64,000 bases of DNA from Glycomyces sp. L485 (GCF_022548875.1 NZ_JAKZEW010000010.1:1-64000), one strand, 5' to 3'. Counted from the stretch's first letter, positions 28,465-37,554 are shown. Numbers and translations are program-made. Notes: generated from the letters alone by a model not told the origin.

Positions 28465-28502
28465 ACGGAGGCAACTGATTTTCTAGCCGCGCGGCAAGCG
28501 GC

Positions 28503-29231
28503 TTATTCGAGCAGCAGATCCCGCAGGCGGTCGGCATCCTTGAAGCCGATCGCCCTGGCGTAGTCCGACAGCGAGCCGAACCGCGCGTTCATCTCCTCGA
28601 TCGTCTCCAGCATGGCCTCGGCCGGGGTCGCCAGGCCGCGCTCGACGGCGGGCTTGCCGATATTGGCGTCCCTCCAGGCCCTCCAGCGCGCCAAGCCCAC
28701 GTTGGACAGCTCGTAGTCCGCTGCGATGTCCTCGTCGCCGACGCCGAGCAGTGACAGCAGCACCGCCGCCACGATCCCGGTCCGGTCCTTGCCTGCCATG
28801 CAGTGGAAGATCACCGGCTCGCCCAGCGCGATCACGTCCAGCGAGTCGCGGATCGCCTTGTAACCGGCCTCCATCATGGCCGAGTAGCGCTGGCGCAGGA
28901 ACCCGACGACCGAGTCGATCTCGAACTCGCGCCAGCCCTCCCAGGCGATGTGCAGAAGCTCGAAGTGGTGGAAGTCGATCCCGTCCAGCTCGGGGAAGCG
29001 GCCGGTCTGCTCCAGCTCGGCCGGGCGGCGCAAGTCGATGACGTGCCGGACGCCCATCTCGTTCACGATGTAGTCGATGTCGGCCTCGGTGGCCTGCCCG
29101 AAATTGTCGGAGCGGAAGACCCGCCCGGTCTTGACCTTCTTGCCGTCGGCGGCGTCGAGGCCGCCGATGTCGCGGAGGTTGAAGACGTTCACGGTGGGCA
29201 GGAACTGCTGCGGGAGGGTTTCCAAGGTCAT
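28503..29231 (-). CDS. Tyrosine-protein-phosphatase family protein (PtpB-like)
   Basis: The 242-residue protein has the phosphatase loop HCMAGKDRTG (C144 nucleophile, R150), preceded by the NLRDIGG and RSDNFGQAT blocks of the actinobacterial tyrosine/lipid phosphatase family. Members dephosphorylate phosphotyrosine and sometimes phosphoinositides. The ATG at 29231 has GGAAGG 7 nt upstream. It lies just upstream of the exporter pair on the same strand, but no functional link is evident. Confidence 0.82.
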   Translation of the reverse strand: MTLETLPQQFLPTVNVFNLRDIGGLDAADGKKVKTGRVFRSDNFGQATEADIDYIVNEMGVRHVIDLRRPAELEQTGRFPELDGIDFHHFELLHIAWEGWREFEIDSVVGFLRQRYSAMMEAGYKAIRDSLDVIALGEPVIFHCMAGKDRTGIVAAVLLSLLGVGDEDIAADYELSNVGLARWRAWRDANIGKPAVERGLATPAEAMLETIEEMNARFGSLSDYARAIGFKDADRLRDLLLE

Positions 29232-29282
29232 ACGGCTGCCTTCCTGTCGGCGGGGAGTCACCCTGAGTATTGTCACCCGAGA

Positions 29283-29316
29283 TGAAAACGGCGTGAACCA
29301 AACAGTCCACGCCGTT
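29283..29316 (-). terminator. Intrinsic terminator of the DUF349 gene
   Basis: A 9-bp stem pairs 29287-29295 with 29308-29316 around a 12-nt loop. On the minus strand the stem is followed by a T-run. It lies about 110 nt past the DUF349 stop and also separates it from the downstream phosphatase gene. Confidence 0.6.
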
Positions 29317-29380
29317 GTAGCTCTTCTATTATCCCGATGATCCTACGAAAGGCCCAACGCCCCACTAGGAACTCTCGGAG

Positions 29381-29446
29381 AGCTCCAGGCCGGGCTACTT
29401 GGTTCCTTCCGCAAGCTCCAGGCCGGGCTACTTGGTTCCTTCCGCA
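29381..29446. repeat. Tandem 33-bp duplication at the 3' end of the DUF349 gene
   Basis: Two identical 33-bp units (29381-29413 and 29414-29446) are followed by a 7-nt start of a third. The unit includes the last codons and the stop of the DUF349 gene, so minus-strand translation meets one stop in the inner unit (29428-29430) and would meet a second in the outer copy (29395-29397). The unit is 11 codons long and preserves frame. Confidence 0.85.
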
Positions 29447-30645
29447 AGCTCCAAGAACTGCCTCTTGGACGCCAGCTCCGCCTCGGCCTTCTTGATCCGG
29501 CCCGGGTTGCCGTCGGCCTTGGCCCGCTCCAGCTTCTCCTCGGCCTCTGACACCTGCTGCTTCATCTGGAGCAGCAGCGGGTTCTCCTCGACCGGGACCT
29601 TCCGCCAGGCGGTGTCCAGCGCCTCGCGCAGCTTGTCCTCGACGTTGCGCAGCCGCCGCTGGAGCTTCGCCTGGTTCTTGCGCGGGACCGCGCCCGTGTC
29701 GTGCCAGGAAGCCTGGATCTCGCGGAACGCGGCCTGAGCGGCCTTCGGGTCGGCGGCGACGTCGAGCGCCTCGGCGCGCTTGAGCAGCTCCTCCTTGGCG
29801 GCCTGGTTGGCCTCCAACTCCGCGTCGCGGGCCGAGAAGACCTCCGAGCGGGCGTTGAAGAAGACGTCCTGGGCGGCCCGGAACCGCTTCCAGGCCTTCT
29901 GCTCGGCGTCGGGAGCGAGCCTGCCGGCTTCCTTCCACTCGGCCATGAGGGCCTTGAGCCTGTCGGCGGTGGGACCCCAGTCCGTCGAGGTCGCCAGCTC
30001 CTCGGCGGCGGCGATCAATTCTTCCTTCTTCGCGGCGATGACCTTGCGCTCGGTGTCGAGCTGCGAGAAGTAAGCGCCGCGGTGGCGCGTGAACGTGTCG
30101 CGGGCGGCCGAGAACTTCCGCCACAGCCGCTGGTCGGTCTTGCGGTCGACGCCGTGAATCGACTTCCACTCCTCGACCATCTCGCTGAAGCGCTGCCCCG
30201 AAGCCTTCCAGTGGCTGTCGCGCTTGGCCAGCTCCTCCGCCTCGGCCACGAGGGCCTCCTTGGCGGCGACGGCTTCGGCGCGCTCGGCGTCCTTGGCGGC
30301 CTTGAACTCGCCGACGCGCTCTTCGGCGTGCTTGGACAGCTCGTCGAGCCGGTTGCCGAGCGCCTCGAGGTCCCCGACGACGGCGGCGGTGTCCAGGCCC
30401 TCGCGGAGCTTGCGCAGCTGCGCGGCGGCCTGCTCGACGTCCGCCGAGTCAGAATTGAGGCGCGCGGCGATGAGATCGACTTCGACCACCAGGTCGGCGT
30501 ATTTCCGCGCGAAGTGCGCGAGCCCCTCGTCGGTGGAGCCGGCCTGCCAAGAGCCGACCGCGCGCTCGCCGGAGGAGGTTTTCACGTAAACCGTGCCATC
30601 GGCGTCGATGCGGCCGAAGCTGGTCCAGTCTCCGAGGTCACTCAT
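29428..30645 (-). CDS. DUF349 coiled-coil protein
   Basis: The 405-residue protein is almost wholly helical, Lys/Glu/Ala-rich, and repeats the DUF349 unit about four times (blocks such as WKSIHGVDRKTDQRLWRKFSAARDTF, WKEAGRLAPDAEQKAWKRFRAAQDVF, WHDTGAVPRKNQAKLQRRL). N-terminal residues about 1-45 form a small beta-rich segment. The function of DUF349 proteins is not established; the coiled coils suggest a scaffold. The ATG at 30645 begins MSDLGDWTSFGRID. Its last codons are tandemly duplicated. Confidence 0.85.
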   Translation of the reverse strand: MSDLGDWTSFGRIDADGTVYVKTSSGERAVGSWQAGSTDEGLAHFARKYADLVVEVDLIAARLNSDSADVEQAAAQLRKLREGLDTAAVVGDLEALGNRLDELSKHAEERVGEFKAAKDAERAEAVAAKEALVAEAEELAKRDSHWKASGQRFSEMVEEWKSIHGVDRKTDQRLWRKFSAARDTFTRHRGAYFSQLDTERKVIAAKKEELIAAAEELATSTDWGPTADRLKALMAEWKEAGRLAPDAEQKAWKRFRAAQDVFFNARSEVFSARDAELEANQAAKEELLKRAEALDVAADPKAAQAAFREIQASWHDTGAVPRKNQAKLQRRLRNVEDKLREALDTAWRKVPVEENPLLLQMKQQVSEAEEKLERAKADGNPGRIKKAEAELASKRQFLELAEGTK

Positions 30646-30827
30646 CGCGGTAATCTCAAATCCTTCACACGAACTAAGGGACGTACTTCCCGTACCTTAC
30701 GGTGGTTTCCGGGTCGCGGCCAGCCGGGGCCGTCCACAGCGGCGGATGAACGGTGACAAACCGTGCAATCCAGTAGACGAAGGGCCAGGCGCGCCTGCCT
30801 GCCCACTCGAACCGAAGGGGTATTCAG

Positions 30828-31766
30828 TTGGTCATCAGTGGTGGCAGCAACCCCACCCTACAGCCGACGGTGGTCGCGGTCGTAGGCCCTACCGCGGCCG
30901 GAAAGACGGCGCTGTCGGTCGCGCTGGCAGAAGCGCTTTCCGGGGAAGTGGTCAACGCCGACTCGATGCAGCTGTACCGCGGAATGGACATCGGCACCGC
31001 CAAGATCACCGAGGGCGAGAAGCGCGGCGTGCCCCACCATGTCTTCGACGTCCTGGACGTCACCGAGGCCGCGGACGTCGTCCGCTACCAGTCGATGGCC
31101 CGGGCCGCGATCGAGGAGATCGCCGCGCGCGGCCGGGCCCCGATCCTGGCCGGTGGCTCCGGGCTGTACGTCCAGGCGGCCCTGGACGAGATGGACTTCC
31201 CCGGCACCGACCCCGAGATCCGCGCCCGCCTGGAGGCCGAGCTGGAGCGCGAGGGATCGACGGCGCTGTGGGAGCGGCTGCGTCAGGCCGACCCGAAGGC
31301 CGCGAAGGCGATCCTGCCCTCGAACGGGCGGCGCCTGGTCCGCGCACTGGAGGTCGTGGAGCTCACCGGCTCGTTCACCGCCAGCCTCCCGGAACCGAAG
31401 GCGCACTACGAGGCCGTCCGCATCGGCGTCGATCTCGACACCGCCGTGCTGGACGAGCGCATCGAGCGCCGGGTCCGGGCGATGTGGGACGCCGGGCTCG
31501 TCGACGAGGTCCGCGAGCTGGAGGCGAAGGGCCTGCGCGAAGGCCGCACCGCCTCGCGGGCGCTCGGTTATCAGCAGGTCCTCGCGTTCCTGGCGGGGGA
31601 GTGCGACGAAGAGGAGGCGTTTCGCCTCACCGTGCAGGGCACCAGGCGCTTCGTGCGCCGCCAGCGCTCCTGGTTCAAAAGAGACGGCCGCATCGAGTGG
31701 TTCGATGCGGCCGATCCAGAGCTCGTCGAGCGGGTGCTCACACGCGCGGCTTCGGGCTCCGCGTGA
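30828..31766 (+). CDS. miaA: tRNA dimethylallyltransferase
   Basis: MiaA transfers dimethylallyl from DMAPP to N6 of A37 in tRNA, the step before MiaB. The 312-residue protein has the P-loop GPTAAGKTALS, NADSMQLYRGMDIGTAK and DVLDVTEAADVVRYQ motifs, and the C-terminal QRSWFKRD. The start chosen is TTG 30828 because GAAGGGG (30812-30818) sits 9 nt before it; GTG 30868 is an alternative. The 3' end overlaps the convergent aldo/keto reductase gene by 29 bp. Confidence 0.94.
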   Translation: MVISGGSNPTLQPTVVAVVGPTAAGKTALSVALAEALSGEVVNADSMQLYRGMDIGTAKITEGEKRGVPHHVFDVLDVTEAADVVRYQSMARAAIEEIAARGRAPILAGGSGLYVQAALDEMDFPGTDPEIRARLEAELEREGSTALWERLRQADPKAAKAILPSNGRRLVRALEVVELTGSFTASLPEPKAHYEAVRIGVDLDTAVLDERIERRVRAMWDAGLVDEVRELEAKGLREGRTASRALGYQQVLAFLAGECDEEEAFRLTVQGTRRFVRRQRSWFKRDGRIEWFDAADPELVERVLTRAASGSA

Positions 31767-32736
31767 GGTTCGGGTCGGTCTCGGCGACCGGCTCCAGGAC
31801 CTCGTTGATCTTGGCGTAGATCTCGTCGTCGAGCTTGACGCCGGCGGCCTTGACGTTGTCCTTGACCTGCTCGGGGCGGGTGGCGCCGATGATCGCGGCC
31901 GAGACGTTCTGGTTCTTGAGGACCCATGCCAGGGCCAGCTGCGGCAGGTTCAGGCCCGCCTCCTCGGCGATGGGGACGAGCCGCTGGACGCGTTCGAGCA
32001 GGTCGTCGTTCTCCAAGAAGCCCTTCATGAAGCCGCCGAACTTCTCGTGCGCGCCGCGCGAGCCCTCCGGCGGGGCCTGGCCGGGCTTGTACTTTCCGGT
32101 CAGGACGCCCTGGGCGAGCGGGGACCACACGATCTGGCCGATGCCGAGTTCCTCGCAGGCCGGGACGACCTCGGCCTCGATGACCCGCCACAGCGCCGAG
32201 TACTGGGGCTGGCTGGAGACCAGCTGGATCTTCAGCTCCCGGGCGAGCGCGTGGCCGCGGCGGATCTGGTCGGCGGTCCACTCGCTGACGCCGATGTAGT
32301 GGGCCTTGCCGGCGTGGACCACGTCCGCGAAGGCCTGCATGGTCTCTTCGAGCGGTGTGTCGTGGTCGAACCGGTGGGCCTGGTAGAGCTCGACGCGGTC
32401 GGTCTGGAGGCGCTCCAGGGAGTTGTCTATGGACTCCTTGATGTGCTTGGTCGACAGCCCGCGATCGTTCTTGCCCTCGCCCATGGGCCAGTAGACCTTG
32501 GTGAAGATCTCCAGCCCGTCGCGGCGCTCGCCCTTGAGGGCGCGCCCGAGGACTTCTTCGGCCGCGCCGCGCGCGTAGACGTCGGCGGTGTCGAAGGTGG
32601 TGATGCCTTCGTCGAGGGCGGCCCGGACGCAGGCGACCGCGGCGTCCTCTTCGACCTGTCCGCCGTGGGTGATCCAGTTTCCGTATGTCAGTTCAGAGAT
32701 GACGAGGCCGGAACGGCCGAGGTGACGAAACTCCAT
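31738..32736 (-). CDS. Aldo/keto reductase, Kv-beta (AKR6)-like
   Basis: The 332-residue NADPH-dependent oxidoreductase has the catalytic tetrad: D49 and Y54 in FDTADVY, K79 in IFTKVYWP, and the His of YQAHRFD. The N-terminus MEFRHLGRSGLVISELTYGNW and the C-terminal GATRPEQVKDNV block are typical of voltage-gated K+ channel beta-subunit-like reductases. Substrates are aldehydes or ketones, not identifiable here. The ATG at 32736 is probably leaderless. The last 29 bp lie under the miaA 3' end on the other strand. Confidence 0.9.
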   Translation of the reverse strand: MEFRHLGRSGLVISELTYGNWITHGGQVEEDAAVACVRAALDEGITTFDTADVYARGAAEEVLGRALKGERRDGLEIFTKVYWPMGEGKNDRGLSTKHIKESIDNSLERLQTDRVELYQAHRFDHDTPLEETMQAFADVVHAGKAHYIGVSEWTADQIRRGHALARELKIQLVSSQPQYSALWRVIEAEVVPACEELGIGQIVWSPLAQGVLTGKYKPGQAPPEGSRGAHEKFGGFMKGFLENDDLLERVQRLVPIAEEAGLNLPQLALAWVLKNQNVSAAIIGATRPEQVKDNVKAAGVKLDDEIYAKINEVLEPVAETDPNLTRSPKPRV

Positions 32737-32743
32737 GGACACG

Positions 32744-32771
32744 AGCCTACCGGCCGCTCGGCTAGTGTCAA
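32744..32771 (-). promoter_or_regulatory. Predicted promoter of the aldo/keto reductase gene
   Basis: On the minus strand TTGACA (32771-32766) and TAGGCT (32749-32744) are 16 nt apart. The -10 ends 7 nt before the ATG at 32736, giving a leaderless mRNA. Confidence 0.6.
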
Positions 32772-32800
32772 CGAAACGAACATCACAAGCGTTTGCGCAT

Positions 32801-33904
32801 CTAGAGTGGCCCGTCGTCGATCGATACGGCGGCGTCGAGGGACCTGACGGCCTCGGCCCGGTCCGTCCTGGCGGGCAGCAGTTCTGCGCCGTCGAGTCCG
32901 AGCGTGCCCCAGGAGTAGCCGTCCAAAGAGACCAGGAATCCGGCCGGGTGGACCGCGATGTGCTGGTAGCGAGGGGGAACGACGACGCGACCGGATCGGT
33001 GGACGACGCCAGAGCGCCCGCGCTGGGCGGCGACCGCGACTCCGCCGACGAAGCCGGTGACGGTGCGGCCGTCCACAGTGGTCGTGTCAAGCGAGTTGTA
33101 GAGCATCGGGACGACGACGGTCCCCTGCTTGTCGATGGCGCCCCAATCGGCCTGGCACACGGCGGCGACGCCACCTCTGAAGTCCCCGGCCTGGCTGAAC
33201 GCGGCCTGGACGACGGGCCGTCCGTTCGGCCCGAGGTAGCCCCACCGGCCGGTCTGCGGGTCCTGGAAGCGATCGGGCGCGGGGTGCCCGGCCCTCTCGG
33301 GCCAGCCGCGCGGCGGCGGCCCGAACCCGGCCTTCGCGGCCAGCTCCTCGGCCAGGTCGAGCGCGATCTCGACGATCTGCATGATGAAGCCGTGCGAGTT
33401 CTGCTCACTGGCGCGCTGCAGGTGGATGAGGCCCTCGGTGATGCGGCCCTGGGCCAGGCACGACAGCGCGGCGTAGGCCCGGGCGGCGCCGGTGAGGGTG
33501 CGCGGCAGCTCTCCGGCCTCGGCGAGAGCGAACAACTGGTCGGCTTCGGCGTAGCGGCCCTGGACGCGCATCACCTGGCCGAGGCGGGCGCGGGCGGGTG
33601 CGAGCAGCATGTCGGCGCCGACGGCCTCGGCGTGTTTGACGGCGGCCGAGGCGTCGACTTCGGCGGAGTCGAAGTCTCCGAGGACGCGCATGATGACCGC
33701 GCGCACGCCGAGCAGGCGCGATTGGTCGGCCTCGCCCGGATGACGGGCGAGGCGCTGGCTGGCCTCTTCGCGGATGTGCTGGAGGCCGACGGTGTCGGCG
33801 ATCGCGTGGCGCAAGGTCGCCCGGTCGAGCGGTCCGAGGGCGCGGACCAGCCCGGCTCGCAAGTCTGCCGCGACATCCACCACGTTGACTACTTTCAAGG
33901 TCAC
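32801..33904 (-). CDS. TPR-like / WG-repeat protein
   Basis: The 367-residue protein has a helical N-terminal half (about 1-210) with TPR-like hairpins (ARARLGQVMRVQGRYAEADQLF, AYAALSCLAQGRITEGLIHL). The C-terminal half has about four WG-type repeats, including GRWGYLGPNGRPVV, DWGAIDKQGTVVVP, RSGVVHRSGRVVVP and SWGTLGLDGAELL. WG repeats are binding modules of unknown specificity. No signal peptide is evident, so it is probably cytoplasmic. GTG 33904 is used, but no good ribosome-binding site is seen and a start a few codons in is possible. Confidence 0.72.
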   Translation of the reverse strand: MTLKVVNVVDVAADLRAGLVRALGPLDRATLRHAIADTVGLQHIREEASQRLARHPGEADQSRLLGVRAVIMRVLGDFDSAEVDASAAVKHAEAVGADMLLAPARARLGQVMRVQGRYAEADQLFALAEAGELPRTLTGAARAYAALSCLAQGRITEGLIHLQRASEQNSHGFIMQIVEIALDLAEELAAKAGFGPPPRGWPERAGHPAPDRFQDPQTGRWGYLGPNGRPVVQAAFSQAGDFRGGVAAVCQADWGAIDKQGTVVVPMLYNSLDTTTVDGRTVTGFVGGVAVAAQRGRSGVVHRSGRVVVPPRYQHIAVHPAGFLVSLDGYSWGTLGLDGAELLPARTDRAEAVRSLDAAVSIDDGPL

Positions 33905-33934
33905 TGAGGGTTACGACATTCAGATTAGGCCATC

Positions 33935-33974
33935 AAGGATCCCGAGGCGAGCGGTGAAATCGCCTCGGGTCCTT
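33935..33974 (-). terminator. Terminator of the DUF3043 gene
   Basis: A long stem pairs 33935-33950 with 33960-33974 (one bulged base) around a 9-nt loop, 23 nt past the DUF3043 stop. Confidence 0.7.
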
Positions 33975-33997
33975 GCGGCTGCGGGGACGGTCGCGCG

Positions 33998-34654
33998 CTA
34001 GCGAACGACCTGGCCGAGGTCGTCCTCGGTGGCCTTGTAGCTCATGCGCGGGCGCGGGTTGCGCATCGAGCGGAACATGATGGCCCGCTGGATTGCGTAC
34101 CAGTACAGGCCCGGCTTGCGCTGCTTCGTGCTCGGGAACCGTTTCCAGACCAGGCGCCCCACCTTGCGGCACAGGAAGTACGAGTCGACGGCGAAGCCCG
34201 CCATCATGACGATCCACCCGAGCATGAGGATGCCGATCGCACCGGGGAAGACGTTCGTGGCAAGCAGCAGCGCCATGGTGAGCGCGAAGAAGTACTGGGC
34301 GACGGTGCGCCGGGAGTCGACGATGTCGCGCGCCAGCAGGCGCTCCGGCCCGCGGTCGCGGGGCAGGTGGTACTTGTCGAAGAGCGGGTCGCCCTTCCAC
34401 TGGCCCTCGGCGATGCGCGCGCGCTCGACCCGGAGGTCGTCCTTCGCCTGGCGCTTCTGCTCCTTGGAGAGCTTGTTCGTCTTCGCCCGCTTGCGGGCTT
34501 CCTTGTATGTCAGCGGGGGGTTGGCAGGGGGGCGCGCTTTGGCCTGCTTGGGCCGCTTCGGGGTGGGCTTCCCCTTTTTCTCGGTGGCTGCGGCCGGCTT
34601 CGTCTCCTCGACGGCGGCGGCTGCGGCCTCGGCCTCAGCGGACTTCTTCCCCAC
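33998..34654 (-). CDS. DUF3043 membrane protein
   Basis: The 218-residue protein has a highly charged Lys/Ala/Pro-rich N-terminus (about 1-75), then the DUF3043 core: SKEQKRQAKDDLRVERARIAEGQWKGD, PLFDKYHLPRDRGPERLLARDIVDSRRTVAQYFF. Two membrane helices (about 130-170) and a basic tail follow. DUF3043 proteins are widespread in Actinobacteria with no known function. GTG 34654 has AAGGAAGG about 11 nt upstream; the longer frame to ATG 34729 would overlap the murA stop. Confidence 0.8.
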   Translation of the reverse strand: MGKKSAEAEAAAAAVEETKPAAATEKKGKPTPKRPKQAKARPPANPPLTYKEARKRAKTNKLSKEQKRQAKDDLRVERARIAEGQWKGDPLFDKYHLPRDRGPERLLARDIVDSRRTVAQYFFALTMALLLATNVFPGAIGILMLGWIVMMAGFAVDSYFLCRKVGRLVWKRFPSTKQRKPGLYWYAIQRAIMFRSMRNPRPRMSYKATEDDLGQVVR

Positions 34655-34715
34655 GGGACGACCGACCTTCCTTAAGCTCGCGATGGGATGCTGACTCCCA
34701 GCATACTTGCCGAAT

Positions 34716-36101
34716 TTAAGGCTCCGCATGCGTCGTCGCGTGCGACTCCTGAGCGACCGGGCGCTCGATCTTCGCGCCGAGCGCTTGGAGCTTCGATTCG
34801 AAGTTCTCGTAACCGCGGGTGATGTAGCGGTCGACGCCGTAGACGCGCGAGGTGCCCTCGGCGGCGAGGGCCGCGATGAGGTGGCTGAACCCGGCGCGCA
34901 GGTCGGGGATCTGCAGGTCGGCGGCGTGGAGTTTGCTGGGCCCGGCGATGACGGCCGAGTGCAGGAAGTTGCGTCGCCCCCACCGGCAGGGGGCCCCGCC
35001 GAGGCACTCGGAGTACAGCTCGATGTTGGCGCCCATCTGGCGCAGCTCGGAGGTGTAGCCGAGACGGTTCTCATAGACGGTCTCGTGCATGATCGACAGG
35101 CCGTCGGCCTGGGTGAGCGCGACGACGATCGGCTGCTGCCAGTCGGTCATGAGCCCGGGGTGGACGTTGGTCTCCAGCGCGACCGGCTTGAGGGGCCCGC
35201 CGCGGTGCCAGAAGCGGATGCCGCCCTCTACGGGGTCGTCGTCGACGTCGTAGGCCCCGCCGATGGAGCGGAAGACGTTGAGGAAGGTCATCATGTCGGC
35301 CTGGTGGGCGCCGCGGACGAAGACGCTGCCCTCGGTGGCCAGGGCCGCCGAGGCCCAGGAGGCGGCCTCGATGCGGTCGGGCAGGGCGCGGTGCCGGTAG
35401 CCCTTGAGTTCGCTGACGCCGACGATCTCGATGACGCGGTTGGTGTGGACCTTGATGATCGCGCCCATCTTCTGGAGGACGCAGATGAGGTCGATGATCT
35501 CCGGTTCGATCGCGGCGTTGCGCAGCTCGGTGGTGCCTTCGGCCATGACGGCGGCGAGCAGGACCTGCTCGGTAGCGCCGACCGACGGGTATTCGAGCTC
35601 GTAGCGGATGCCGTGGAGGCCGTCCGGGGCCGACAGGTGCGTGCCGTCGGGGGCCTTCTCGACGACGGCGCCGAACTTGCGCAGCGCGTCGAGGTGGAAG
35701 TCGATGGGGCGCCCGCCGATGTTGCAGCCGCCGAGGTCGGGGATGAAGGCGCGGCCGAGGCGGTGGAGGAGCGGCCCGCACAGCAGGATCGGAATGCGGC
35801 TGGTGCCGGCGTGGACGTTGATCTCCTCGACGCCGGCGGACTCGACCGAGGTGGGGTCCATGTAGAGGGTGTCGCCCTCGAGGTCGACGTCGACGCCGTG
35901 GACGCGCAGCAGACCGGTGACGACTTCGACGTCGCGAATCTCCGGGACACCGCGAAGGACTGAGGGGGAGGTGCCGAGCAGGGCGGCGACCATCGCCTTG
36001 GAAACAAGGTTCTTGGCGCCTCTGACAGTGACTTCGCCTTGAAGGGGGGTCCCGCCATGAATGATCAGCATGTCTTCAGGGGTGGTCGGCGTGCTGCTCA
36101 A
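34716..36101 (-). CDS. murA: UDP-N-acetylglucosamine 1-carboxyvinyltransferase
   Basis: MurA transfers enolpyruvate from PEP to UDP-GlcNAc, the first committed step of peptidoglycan synthesis. The 461-residue protein has the GAKN motif (28-31) and the catalytic cysteine C126 in LGGCNIGGRPIDFH, so it should be fosfomycin-sensitive in principle. It is about 40 residues longer than typical, partly from a C-terminal tail after EAKIERPVAQE. TTG 36101 is supported by GAGGAG 6 nt upstream. Confidence 0.93.
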   Translation of the reverse strand: MSSTPTTPEDMLIIHGGTPLQGEVTVRGAKNLVSKAMVAALLGTSPSVLRGVPEIRDVEVVTGLLRVHGVDVDLEGDTLYMDPTSVESAGVEEINVHAGTSRIPILLCGPLLHRLGRAFIPDLGGCNIGGRPIDFHLDALRKFGAVVEKAPDGTHLSAPDGLHGIRYELEYPSVGATEQVLLAAVMAEGTTELRNAAIEPEIIDLICVLQKMGAIIKVHTNRVIEIVGVSELKGYRHRALPDRIEAASWASAALATEGSVFVRGAHQADMMTFLNVFRSIGGAYDVDDDPVEGGIRFWHRGGPLKPVALETNVHPGLMTDWQQPIVVALTQADGLSIMHETVYENRLGYTSELRQMGANIELYSECLGGAPCRWGRRNFLHSAVIAGPSKLHAADLQIPDLRAGFSHLIAALAAEGTSRVYGVDRYITRGYENFESKLQALGAKIERPVAQESHATTHAEP

Positions 36102-36268
36102 CTGGTCTCCTCAGATGGGTGGATAAGACCGGGATCGTCGATCAACGATAACGGAACAGCCGAGGGAGAAACCCCCAGGTAGGGACCTAACGCACGGTGA
36201 TTGTCCTTACCGCTTGAGCGCGCGGCGGAACCGCGCCTCGACACGCGTCGGGGCAGACCCGCGCCTAT

Positions 36269-36280
36269 ATCCTATAGGAT
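36269..36280. promoter_or_regulatory. 12-bp perfect palindrome upstream of murA
   Basis: ATCCTATAGGAT lies between the nadA stop and murA. It overlaps TA-rich sequence that could form a -10, so it may be a promoter element or a small operator. The rest of the 200-bp gap holds no gene. Confidence 0.3.
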
Positions 36281-36301
36281 CAACGGTCTTGTCGGGGCCG
36301 C

Positions 36302-37468
36302 TCAGGGCAGTTCGAGCATCCGGTCGAGCGCCGCCCGGGCGTGCTTGGCGGTCGCCACGTCGACGGTGATCTGGTTCGGCACGCGCCCGGCCACGAGCTC
36401 CTCGAGCGCCCACACCAGGTGCGGCAGGTCGATCCGGTTCATCGTCGAGCAGTAGCACACCGTCCGGTCCAAGAACGAGATCTCCTTGTCCGGGTGCCGG
36501 TTCGCCAAGCGCCGCACTAGATTCAGCTCAGTGCCCACGGCCCACGAGCTGCCGGGCTCGGCCGCTTCCAGAGCCTTGATGATGTACTCGGTCGAGCCCA
36601 CGTAGTCGGCGGCGGCGACCACCTCGTGCTTGCACTCGGGGTGGACGAGGATGTTCACCTCGGGCTTGCGCTCGCGCAGCTCTTCCACGCAGTCGAGTGT
36701 GAAGCGCCCGTGGACCGAGCAGTGGCCCTTCCACAGGATGATCTTTGCGTCGCGCAGCTCCTCGTCCGTCAGCCCGCCGTTCGGCTTGTGCGGGTTGTAG
36801 AGCACGCAGTCCTCAAGGCTGAAGCCCATCTCGCGGACCACGGTGTTGCGGCCCAGGTGCTGGTCGGGCAGGAACAGGACCTTCTCGCCGCGCTCGTAGG
36901 CCCACCTCAGCGCCCGCTCGGCGTTCGAGGAGGTGCAGACGATGCCGCCCTCGCGGCCGACGAAGCCCTTGATCGCGGCCGAGGAGTTCATGTAGGTCAT
37001 CGGGACGGTGGCCTCGGCGATGCCGGAGGCCGCGAGGTCCTCCCAGCACTGCTCGACCTGCGAGGCCGTCGCCATGTCCGCCATCGAGCAGCCGGCGGCC
37101 AGGTCCGGAAGGACGACCCGCTGGTGGTCGCCGGTGAGGATGTCGGCGGACTCGGCCATGAAGTGGACGCCGCAGAACACGATGTACTCGGCGTCGGGGC
37201 GGGCCGCGGCCTGCTGGGCGAGCTTGAAGGAGTCGCCGGTGACGTCGGCGAACTGGATGACCTCGTCGCGCTGGTAGTGGTGCCCGAGGATGAAGACGTC
37301 GTCGCCGAGGGTCTCCTTGGCTGCCTCGGCGCGAGCGACGAGGTCCGGGTCGCTGGGCGCGGGCAGCTCGCCGGGGCAGTCGACGCCGCGCTCCGAGCCG
37401 GGGTCGGTGCCCCTGCCGAGCAGCAGCAGCGCGGTCTGGGTGGGAGCAGGTTCGTTGAAGCCCGTCAT
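36302..37468 (-). CDS. nadA: Quinolinate synthase
   Basis: NadA condenses iminoaspartate with dihydroxyacetone phosphate to quinolinate using a [4Fe-4S] cluster. The 388-residue protein has GHHYQRDEV, candidate cluster cysteines C99 (FCGVHFMAE), C178 (VCTSSNAE) and C340 (in CYCSTMNRI), and the PDQHLGRNT block. ATG 37468 is preferred over the upstream in-frame start at 37492. nadB and nadC are not adjacent; nadE lies 20 kb away. It is divergent from the glycerate kinase gene. Confidence 0.93.
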   Translation of the reverse strand: MTGFNEPAPTQTALLLLGRGTDPGSERGVDCPGELPAPSDPDLVARAEAAKETLGDDVFILGHHYQRDEVIQFADVTGDSFKLAQQAAARPDAEYIVFCGVHFMAESADILTGDHQRVVLPDLAAGCSMADMATASQVEQCWEDLAASGIAEATVPMTYMNSSAAIKGFVGREGGIVCTSSNAERALRWAYERGEKVLFLPDQHLGRNTVVREMGFSLEDCVLYNPHKPNGGLTDEELRDAKIILWKGHCSVHGRFTLDCVEELRERKPEVNILVHPECKHEVVAAADYVGSTEYIIKALEAAEPGSSWAVGTELNLVRRLANRHPDKEISFLDRTVCYCSTMNRIDLPHLVWALEELVAGRVPNQITVDVATAKHARAALDRMLELP

Positions 37469-37554
37469 GTGAGCAATTCTTGCACGTTCCAAGCATCGAC
37501 CGCACTATGCGGTGTGCTCGATTGCTCACTTCTCGAACAGGAATCTGTAAGCGG

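Noticed and set aside
34654-34729. ATG 34729 as start of the DUF3043 gene
   Set aside because: It overlaps the murA stop, and a proper AAGGAAGG site precedes the internal GTG 34654.
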